Of a stretch of DNA of 64,000 nucleotides, positions 56,334 through 64,000 are shown piece by piece; positions within the stretch are counted from its first letter, which is position 1, and each line of letters opens with the position of its first letter. The stretch lies in assembly GCF_900176115.1 (NCBI RefSeq), contig NZ_FWWR01000009.1, forward strand, positions 682,001 to 746,000. Reading direction: 5' to 3'. The DNA is from Peptoniphilus asaccharolyticus DSM 20463 (GTDB taxonomy: Bacteria; Bacillota; Clostridia; Tissierellales; Peptoniphilaceae). The notes below the pieces were generated by a model. The model worked only from the letters and a program-made list of their open reading frames with translations. It was not told where the DNA came from and searched no databases. Position numbers and translations under genes: made by a program.

Positions 56334-58326
56334 CAAAAACAGGTGGAGTTTCACCCTCAACCTTATCCTTACCATTAGGGTTGATAAGAGTTTTTCCAAT
56401 TTTTTCATCATCTAACTTTTTAGGAATAGAACTATGACCCCAGAACTCTGGATATTCTTCTGCTATTCTTCCGGTTCCCTTTTCACCATGATGCTCACTT
56501 CCAATAACATTTTTTGTTATCTCAATATTACCGTCCTTAGCAGGCGTTTCAATGCTACCATTACCAGCTCTTAGGTAAGCAGACTTTGTTGATATGATTC
56601 CATCTCCACAAGCTGCATATCCACCTACTCCAGTTTGGCCAGTTCCACCCATAAGGGCAAGACCTCCGTCACCTAGAACTTTACCATTATTTCTAAGAAC
56701 AAGAGCATTACCACCACGAGATGTAGTTGCAGTAGTTCCACCACCATAAACATAAAGATTCGAATCCTTTAAGACAGTAAGAGATCCACCATCAATTTCC
56801 ATACCAGTTTGACCCCTATAAGGTGAGCCATCTGCTTCGCTTCCTGTTGGAGATTCATCTCCTTTTACAAAAACATTTCCCTTTATAAAGGCCTTACCCT
56901 TAACAAGGACAACAGGTCTTGTATTTTTTATAGCCTTATTGGCATCGGTCAAATTATTTGTATTTGAATAAATATAAGAGCTTTCCAAAACCGCTCCATC
57001 GTTTAGGATAATTTGTCCTTGGATAGATGATCCAGAAACAACTTTTGCACCTGAAGACTTTCCAAACTCACCTTGAAAAGTTCCATTAGGGTCGTAGTTT
57101 ATCCTAAGCCTACCGCCATCAACTGTTATTCTTCCATAAATTGATGAATCATGAACATTTAAAGTAGCACCTTTTTTTACTATTATATTTACTCCAGAGA
57201 AGACCTTCATATTTACAAGTGTAAGATTAGTTCCTTCTTCTAGGATGAAATTTTGAATAGGAATTCTTTCTTCGTCAGGTCTGTATTGAAATTTATTTTT
57301 ATCTGGATTTTCACTTATTGGCAAAATCAATCCTAATTGTCCATAGGTTCCACTTTCATGAGACCCTTGCCATAGATTTATGTTCTTTGGAACAGTAAAG
57401 GATTGATTAGCTCCCTTATTATTTTCATTGAAGTAACCAATATACCAAGGTTCTTGATTAAATAAAACCTTGTTATTTTGAGTTGTTTTAAGCTTTGTAT
57501 TTACATCCTTCATAACCTTGTCTAGGTAAGTTGATTCTATATCAGAAACAGAGAACCAAGCGGCATTACTAGTTGCCTTTCTGCCATATATATCAACTAG
57601 TTCAACCTTCACAGGATAGTCACCAACATTTTTTGGTTCACCTGCTAGAGTAATAGAAGAGTCTAGAGCATTAAAGTTAGCTTTCATTCCAGACTTAGGG
57701 TCTAAAGTTATTTTTGTTAATCCCTTATCAACTTCTATATCAGATTTGGAAAGTTCTTTCCAAGCTTTTGGATCAGGAGCTTCATTTTCTTCAGTTATTT
57801 GACCATAGACTTTTATGTCGGAGTTCTTGTTATCACTTGCAGCTCCAGTTGATGCACTTACTGCATCGTACTTTCTTTGTCCCACAAGAGCACCCTCAAA
57901 ATAACCCTCTAACTTTAAGTGAATTTTTCCCTTTGGTGGATGCGCTAAATCTATACTTTCGCATTTACCATCCTTTAGGATAAAATGAAGATCACTTCCG
58001 TCATTTAGATTAAGAGTTATTGTGTGCTTGTTCTTAAGAGGTGGTATGTAAAGTTTTTCTCCTTCAATGGAGTATCCTTTTTTCCCACTAACCCATCTAA
58101 AGCTAGCCTTATTCATTTTTTCATGAATAAACACCGTGTCTGTCTTTACCCCTGAAATTTTGCCAATAATATCTTTTGGCTCTATTGAAAATTCCATGTA
58201 GTCATTATTCTTTTTTTCTAGTTTTAAACTTACTTTTTTGTCATTTGTAGCTTGTGCAAATACACTTATTGAATTGAATAAAAGTGTTAAGCACAAGATA
58301 AAAATTACAGATGTTTTTTTTATCAT
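56334..58326 (-). pseudogene. Large SLH-domain surface protein, 5' part (split by IS30)
   Basis: The N-terminal 664 residues begin with a signal peptide (MIKKTSVIFILCLTLLFNSISVFA). One beta module follows (GKKGYSIEGEKLYIPPLKNK), matching the GQKGYKVDGNFLYIYGLKVD module just beyond the insertion. There is then a Bacterial-Ig-like stretch and a glycine-rich, repetitive beta-helix-like region (GGSLTVLKDSNLYVYGGGTT, GGLALMGGTGQTGVGGYAACG). AGGAGG lies 5 bases before the ATG. The open frame runs on into the IS (to 56215), but that tail is not native. Confidence 0.9.
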
Positions 58327-58363
58327 TGTGTCCTCCTTAAATTGATAGATATTATCTATAGAT

Positions 58364-58391
58364 ATTTTAGCATAACTATTTTTGTAAGCAA
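58364..58391 (-). promoter_or_regulatory. Promoter of the large surface-protein gene
   Basis: -35 TTGCTT (58386-58391) and extended -10 TGC-TAAAAT (58364-58369) are 16 bases apart. A TATCTATAGATA palindrome follows immediately and could be an operator. Confidence 0.65.
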
Positions 58392-58427
58392 TAAATATAA
58401 AAGCATCTTAAAAAAATTTTTTTATTT

Positions 58428-58700
<273 letters not shown>

Positions 58701-58710
<10 letters not shown>

Positions 58711-59192
58711 CAAATCTGCTACAGTTTGTCGCCCAAGGGGCGAGTGCAGCACCCGCTCCAAGATGTACTCCGCACCGGAGGACGCTTTGATGTAGAGCAA
58801 CTCCACGATCATAATGGCGCCGACACTATCTTCCGGATAGCCTAATAATTTGTTGACTATGATGCGGCGCTCGCCGGTGACGAATTCGTCCATGAGGCGG
58901 CGCACCATATTGGCGGACAGCTCATGCAGGGTATCCACCAGCTCGTCTTCGTCGAGCTCTTTAATCAGGGAGCGTATGGCATCGTCGGTGTGGCTGTCGA
59001 TTAATTGACGCTTCGTGTCCCGTACAATTTGGCGAAAGTATCCGCCGCTTTGTCCTTATCCAAAAGCTTCAGCCATAAAGCCACGGATACGGGATCCATG
59101 TCCTGCAAACTATCCTCCAAATCCACCGGATCCATTTGATTGATTTCCACTTTCAGAGCCTTAATTGCGTCCACATCGTAATTATGCGTCAT
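58701..59192 (-). pseudogene. mgtE: Magnesium transporter MgtE, N-terminal part, truncated and frameshifted
   Basis: The N-terminal cytoplasmic domain of MgtE (LEDSLQDMDPVSVALWLKLLDKDKAADTFAKL) is followed, after a one-base frame change near 59,020, by ELDEDELVDTLHELSANMVRRL and the hallmark LLGYPEDSVGAIM that opens the CBS region. The whole membrane domain is missing because the gene stops at the junction with the IS30 fragment. The start ATG at 59192 has AGGGGGACG upstream. It lies downstream of the subtilase gene in the GC-rich segment. Confidence 0.8.
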
Positions 59193-59306
59193 CTCGTCCC
59201 CCTTTCTAAAGAAAAAGGATCGAGCGCACTCAATCCTTTTCTTTCCTATAAATGGCTCGATTATATAATAGGCCGTGAAAAGAAGATAGTTTTCGCAAAT
59301 TTGCAC

Positions 59307-59343
59307 AAAAAAGACAGACCGTTCCTTCCGATCTGTCTTTTTG
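59307..59343 (-). terminator. Terminator after the SLH-anchored subtilase gene
   Basis: Minus-strand arms AAAAAGACAGA and TCTGTCTTTTT around a 13-base loop sit directly after the stop codon. Confidence 0.9.
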
Positions 59344-59345
59344 TT

Positions 59346-62300
59346 TTAGTGGCCGAATTGATAGATGACTTTTGCCAGTTGCGCACGGGTGAAGTTTCCT
59401 TTTGGAGCGAAGGTCTTGTCTTCGTTTCCTTGTAGGATTTCGTAGCGGCTCATGTGCATTACCGCTTCTTGAGCCCATGCAGGAATGGTGTCGAAGTCTT
59501 TGTATTGCGGCACTTTTTTTGTTTCCTTCAATTGAATTTTCAAGGTGTTGGTGTATCTGTAGAGTATGGTCGCCATTTCGGCACGATCCAGTGTTTTATT
59601 CGGCGCAAAGCGATTGTCTCCTACGCCAAGTACGATTTTGTTTTCTGCCGCCCACGCGATGTATGGGGCGGTGAAATCACCTGTGTCCACGTCTTTGTAC
59701 GTAGGTGCTTGGTACTTGCTTCCATCCACCTTAGCGTAGCGTGCCAATACGGTGACGAATTGTGCCCGTGTCACTGGTAGGTCGGGTTTAAAGGCCACAT
59801 CGCCTGCAATGTTGTTGAAGTAGCCTTTTTTCAATGCGTCTCGTATGACGGCTTCCGCCCAGTGGCCCGTGAAGTCGCCTTTTATTTGTGGCGCTTTGTT
59901 TCCATTTGTAGGATCTTGGGAAGCGGATCCGCGGTTCGGTGTGAAGTGGAACCAATTTTGACTCGATCCGCTACTTCCGGAGTTCGTTCCGGGATCTGGC
60001 TTAGTTCCTGGATCAGGCTTCGTTCCGGTATCAGGATTGATTGCTGTATCTTTCCATTGCGCCGTAATGGTCATGTGGTCGTTGATGGTGACTTGTGCAC
60101 CTGGTTGCATAAGTTCGCCCGATACGAGCCAGCCTTCAAATACTTTTCCTGCCGGTGCTTGCAAGCCGTTTTGCGGCAAGGTAATGGTAGAGCCTTTCTC
60201 TACTTCCATGGTTTGTTCCATACCTTGTCCGCCCGCTTTTTCGAAGTTGACGGTCACTTTTTCTATAGGTTTGGCGTTTTTGAAGATGGCGGTAATGGCG
60301 ATGTCGCTCTTCGGGTTCACCACTTCGCCCGGTTGACGTAAACCGTTTAATTCACGATCATCGGCCAATCCTGTGCTGTGGTAGTGAACGGCGCTCGCAT
60401 CGGTAAAGGCGTTGGCTTCTTCTACGCGCCATCCCGCAAAGACTTTCCCTGTTGGTGCCGTTAAAGTGCATTCTGGCAAAGCGAAGTCTTCACCTTGGTT
60501 CACGCGTATGTTTTCCATGGTGCCATTGCCTTCGCCCGGCAGGATGGCGATGGATACCATCGGATTTCTTTTTTCCTTGACGGTTTCGGTTTGAGGATCG
60601 AAGGAGACGATTTTAACCGTCGTATTTCGCGCGTAGTCTTTTGCTACGACTTTGATTTCATAAGGCGCGTCGCCGTATTTTTCTAAGTTCGTGTCGGCGA
60701 TGTAAGTTTTGCCGTTGACGAAGATTTCTTTTTCTTGGATTTCTCCTTTTTGTCCATTGGTACGTTTGTCCGTTACGTCGACATACAGTTTTTTATCTGT
60801 ACCATAGGAAATGGCTTGGCTATTTCCCACGGGATCTTTTAAAATGGCTACCGTCGGTTTTACATCATCTAAATAGAGGTAGTATTGGGTTTTAAGGGCG
60901 CGTTGAATGATGTTTCCTTCGCTATCTTTGATGTCTCCGGGCATGCCGTTTCCGGAGTAGTCTTTTGCCGCCCAATCCATGCGGTCGCCGTCTTCAAATG
61001 GGATCTTCACTTCAAATGGTCGGCTGTTGTCGCTCTTAAGGTCGCCGTAGATCAAGTACTCGTCCACAATACTTTCGTTGATTCTTAAATGCCAGTTGAA
61101 GCCACCTTTGTCGCCGACGATGCCTTTCATTACTAATGGACTCTTGCGAACGAAAAGCTTGCTGTCTGCCGTAGGGTTAAAGAAGTTTTTGTCCATGTCT
61201 AATTGCACGGCTTCTTTATCAAAGTAGACGCATTTGCCTTTTTCGGAAATGAGATTGTCTTCTTTCAATTCCACTTTGCCGTTAACCATCTTGGCGTTGC
61301 CTGATGTATCCAAGTCGATTTTATAGATTTTGTAGTTCAGGTGGTTGAAGCCTTGGAGAATGTTAATGCGCACCGTGTCGTCCAGGCTAAAGTCTTGCCC
61401 TTGCTTGCATTTGGATGCGTCGCTGTAGTAAACATTGGATCCCAATGGCTTTAAGCCGTTTTTGCCCGGATTCAGGGAGGTGATTTTTACAGCGTAGCCT
61501 TTGTAGATTTTGAGTTCTTCACGAAGTCTATAGATCGGCTTGCCGTTGACATCGGTATCGGGGGTGACTTTGCTTTTTAAATCGCCGTTGTCCAGTTCTT
61601 CAATGTCGCCGACTTTCGATTCCACTGGATTTTGAACCTTTTTGTCGCCTTGATCTTTTTTCTTTTCTTCGGGCATTCTGAAGTAGATGTCTTTGCTCAT
61701 GCCATGTTTATCTTCGACAAATAATTTAATGTCCCGTTCGTAATTGGTTCCCTTGTCGTTGTTGACATCGTCTTTGTTGCCGTAGAAATCGAAGAACATC
61801 GTATCGGTCTTTTCATCGTAACCAAAAGTCATGACCGGCTCTCTCTTATTCGTCAGCATCATGGTCGCCGATTGATAGTAAAGCTTTGCCGCTTTCGATA
61901 CATTTTTCAGCGTACCTGAGACGCGGAATCCGCCGTCTTTATCGGGAGTAATTTTTCCCCAGTAGCCTTTTGTTTTTAAACTGGCCACCGTTTCCGTGTC
62001 GTACTTCATGGGGCTGCCGTCTTGGTATTGAAGGGGCTGGCCGTTTTCATCCAAGGGGCCTTCCATGTTTCCGGTATCGTAAACTTCTTCCTCGATGCCG
62101 GTGAATTCATTCGCTTTTTTCGTAATCTTTGCCTTCGGCGTTTTCCGAAGATCTGACGTTTCCAATGCACCGATGGTTGACTGTTTTTCGTTCAAGACGA
62201 TTTCAGGCGTGCCTTCGACTTTTTTGTCGTCTTCTTGTTTTTCTTCCGCTGGTTTGTTTTCAAGTGGGGCGGCGGTCTTTAGTTTGCTGCCGTCGATGAC

Positions 62301-64000
62301 ATATCTTCCTTCTGCCTTGTAGCCATTTTCATCTTCGTTTGCCTTTGCGTTTACTTCGTATTTCAGCTTACCGTTGGTAAGATTGTTGTCGAATTTCACG
62401 CGGAAGGTGTCGGAGAAGTTGGCTGCACCGTCGAGAGCCGCCAATTCCAAGGTTTTGCCTTGAAGGTTGCTATTGGCGCCTTTGATGATGTAGCGCGTTT
62501 CGCCGGTGGCGGCGTCGTAGCCTTTGTTTATTACTTTTAGGCTCGGCTCTTTGATTAAATTGCCGTCTTCGTCGACGAAGGATGCGCCTAAGAACCAAAG
62601 TTTGTTGGAAACTTCTTCAAAGGCTTCGGGATGTTGTTTTTGATCGTAGTTAAACCAGGTCTTGGATTTGTCCGGGTTTTGGTGATAGGTATCCTTCGCC
62701 ACCACCTTAATTTCGTCAGGATCTGAACAATCGACGGAGAGAATTTTCGGCGCCGTATTGTCGACCTTCACTGGAATGTAGGATACTTGATATGGGTAAT
62801 CCGGTGTTAAGCGGTATTGGAATTTATAGTAGTATTGGCCTTCTGCAAGGGGCGTGAAGCCGGGCTCGATGTATTGCTTGCCGTCTTGCCCGTTAAATTG
62901 TTTCCCCGTCTGGTCGGTGTTCGGATTAAATGTTTTCGGCGAATACACTTTGCCGTCCCATTGCAATTCGGGGTACACTTTCATCTTGGATTTTTTCAAG
63001 CCCTTTGCCGTGTTGCTCTTGCTGTTTAATATGCCTTTAATAAATTGTTGCACGGAAAGCACTTTTAAATTCCGTTGGCCTTCTTCGTCCTTTTGGTTGA
63101 CGATGGCCACTTTCGCATCGTAGGCGGAGCGAAGAATCAAAGGTGTCGGTGTGACCATTTTGTCGGTGGTGTAGTCTTTTAGGATTTTGCTGTCGCCAGT
63201 GCTCTTTTGATCGCCGAAATTGCCTTTGTTGTTTAAGGAGAAGAAGTCGGGATCTTGTTCAAAGTTCGGGTTGCCGTCTTCGGTGTTTTGAATAACACCT
63301 GCCGGCTTAAAGAGGTCGATGCCGTGTTCGCCGCCACGACCGCGGTTCATGGTGCCGGGGCGTTTCAGATTGCCTTCGTCGTCGTAGCCGACGATGCCCT
63401 TGGATTTTGAGCCTTCTTCCCACGCCCATTTGTCGATAATGGTTTCTTTATTCCAGTCTCCTGCAAAGCCCATCACCGGCATGGAAAGGGAAGGTTGTGC
63501 GTTTTCGTTTTTGCTGTCGGAGGCTTCTTTGGATTCAAAGGTAATGAAACTTTCGACAAATTGATCTTTCGCCTTGCCCGTTTCCATTTTCGCCGCCAAA
63601 TTATAACTGCTGTGGGCGGGAACGGTAATAGTTTCGGCTGCAAGGTTCAGGCGGGCGCCTTCGACTTTTTTCGGGTGGATTTCCGCTACAATTTTTTGTC
63701 CGTCTTGATTTGTTTCATCCTTGTACTCTTCGTCCAGTTTTTTCACCGGCGTTTCGCCATCGGTGGTCACCGGGCTAGCGGATACATTGAAGGTTAAGTC
63801 ACGATCGGAAATATTGCGCAGGGTGATGGTGAAATCTTTCGATCCGTCTTTAATTTCTCTAAGGGATGCGGAGCCATAATCGTTGTACGTACCATCGCCA
63901 CCTTTGGCCTTTACGGATACGATGACATTGTTTTTCAACGCCTTTTCTACGTCGATAATGCCTGCCCCTTGTTGGCGAGGCGATGCATAAAGAGCATTTC
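59346..64000 (-). CDS. SLH-anchored S8 (lactocepin/C5a-peptidase-like) serine protease, C-terminal part
   Basis: The frame is open to the window end, so the start and catalytic Asp/His/Ser lie outside. The first residues read NALYASPRQQGAGIIDVEKA, the conserved end of the peptidase domain in cell-envelope subtilases. An Fn3-like A domain follows (LNLAAETITVPAHSSYNLAAK), then about 900 residues of beta modules and two InlB-like repeats (PTGKVFAGWRVEE, PAGKVFEGWLVSG). A short NPDTGTKPDPGTKPDPGT linker leads to three C-terminal SLH domains, the last ending at the stop codon. At least 1551 residues are present. It is GC-rich (about 50 percent), unlike the rest of the window. Confidence 0.88.
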   Translation of the reverse strand, partial: NALYASPRQQGAGIIDVEKALKNNVIVSVKAKGGDGTYNDYGSASLREIKDGSKDFTITLRNISDRDLTFNVSASPVTTDGETPVKKLDEEYKDETNQDGQKIVAEIHPKKVEGARLNLAAETITVPAHSSYNLAAKMETGKAKDQFVESFITFESKEASDSKNENAQPSLSMPVMGFAGDWNKETIIDKWAWEEGSKSKGIVGYDDEGNLKRPGTMNRGRGGEHGIDLFKPAGVIQNTEDGNPNFEQDPDFFSLNNKGNFGDQKSTGDSKILKDYTTDKMVTPTPLILRSAYDAKVAIVNQKDEEGQRNLKVLSVQQFIKGILNSKSNTAKGLKKSKMKVYPELQWDGKVYSPKTFNPNTDQTGKQFNGQDGKQYIEPGFTPLAEGQYYYKFQYRLTPDYPYQVSYIPVKVDNTAPKILSVDCSDPDEIKVVAKDTYHQNPDKSKTWFNYDQKQHPEAFEEVSNKLWFLGASFVDEDGNLIKEPSLKVINKGYDAATGETRYIIKGANSNLQGKTLELAALDGAANFSDTFRVKFDNNLTNGKLKYEVNAKANEDENGYKAEGRYVIDGSKLKTAAPLENKPAEEKQEDDKKVEGTPEIVLNEKQSTIGALETSDLRKTPKAKITKKANEFTGIEEEVYDTGNMEGPLDENGQPLQYQDGSPMKYDTETVASLKTKGYWGKITPDKDGGFRVSGTLKNVSKAAKLYYQSATMMLTNKREPVMTFGYDEKTDTMFFDFYGNKDDVNNDKGTNYERDIKLFVEDKHGMSKDIYFRMPEEKKKDQGDKKVQNPVESKVGDIEELDNGDLKSKVTPDTDVNGKPIYRLREELKIYKGYAVKITSLNPGKNGLKPLGSNVYYSDASKCKQGQDFSLDDTVRINILQGFNHLNYKIYKIDLDTSGNAKMVNGKVELKEDNLISEKGKCVYFDKEAVQLDMDKNFFNPTADSKLFVRKSPLVMKGIVGDKGGFNWHLRINESIVDEYLIYGDLKSDNSRPFEVKIPFEDGDRMDWAAKDYSGNGMPGDIKDSEGNIIQRALKTQYYLYLDDVKPTVAILKDPVGNSQAISYGTDKKLYVDVTDKRTNGQKGEIQEKEIFVNGKTYIADTNLEKYGDAPYEIKVVAKDYARNTTVKIVSFDPQTETVKEKRNPMVSIAILPGEGNGTMENIRVNQGEDFALPECTLTAPTGKVFAGWRVEEANAFTDASAVHYHSTGLADDRELNGLRQPGEVVNPKSDIAITAIFKNAKPIEKVTVNFEKAGGQGMEQTMEVEKGSTITLPQNGLQAPAGKVFEGWLVSGELMQPGAQVTINDHMTITAQWKDTAINPDTGTKPDPGTKPDPGTNSGSSGSSQNWFHFTPNRGSASQDPTNGNKAPQIKGDFTGHWAEAVIRDALKKGYFNNIAGDVAFKPDLPVTRAQFVTVLARYAKVDGSKYQAPTYKDVDTGDFTAPYIAWAAENKIVLGVGDNRFAPNKTLDRAEMATILYRYTNTLKIQLKETKKVPQYKDFDTIPAWAQEAVMHMSRYEILQGNEDKTFAPKGNFTRAQLAKVIYQFGH

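Noticed and set aside
59230-61100. Several open frames of 60-160 codons on both strands over the subtilase gene
   Set aside because: The GC-rich sequence leaves many frames open by chance. The minus-strand frame with InlB and SLH domains accounts for all of it.

Overview
The window is about 58.7 kb of AT-rich Firmicutes DNA followed by about 5.3 kb of clearly GC-richer DNA. Gene order and content (a dcw division cluster with mraZ, a FabK-type fatty-acid operon, SLH surface proteins, Etf, leuS/asnS) suggest an anaerobic coccus of the Peptoniphilaceae type (Parvimonas, Peptoniphilus, Anaerococcus or a relative). This is inferred from gene content, not from a marker search. Almost everything is on the minus strand. 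The exceptions are galU, a pair of radical-SAM genes and one insertion sequence. I see no tRNA, rRNA or CRISPR array.

Region by region, the window holds: yicC (cut by the window start), leuS-asnS, rarA-nrdR, and the division/wall cluster mraZ-rsmH-ftsL-PBP-mraY-murD-ftsW-murG-ftsQ-ftsZ (5974-16629). Next come an HD-domain gene with a two-component system (16781-19439), then galU. A complete type II fatty-acid operon follows: acpP-accBCDA-fabH-fabK-(second NPD-family enzyme)-fabD-fabG-fabF-fabZ-fabT (20448-31858). After it lie crcB/DUF523, small membrane and acetyltransferase genes, two radical-SAM genes, several decayed genes, pepA, serC-serA-DUF1015, a glycosyltransferase, etfBA with an ArsR regulator, and a very large SLH surface protein gene. 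The last segment holds a 3'-truncated mgtE and the C-terminal part of a lactocepin/C5a-peptidase-like, SLH-anchored subtilase.

The main discovery is a 1116-bp IS30-family element present three times, each copy flanked by a 4-bp target duplication (TATA, TGTA, TCTT). One copy splits codon 18 of the fabT-like repressor gene. One sits at the predicted transcription start of the fab operon, just behind a near-consensus promoter. One splits a 1931-codon surface-protein gene. Removing the IS and one duplication restores an uninterrupted reading frame at both coding sites. The fab pathway has therefore been hit in both its promoter-leader and its repressor.

Other points: 10-bp-spaced AGTGG repeats in front of mraZ (a probable MraZ operator); a hairpin right before nrdR with no room for a promoter; a poly-A tract directly behind the start codon of a DUF1275 gene that puts it out of frame; several further single-base frameshifts; and an abrupt composition junction near 58,700, where two broken genes are joined. 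That junction could be a transfer boundary or an assembly chimera.
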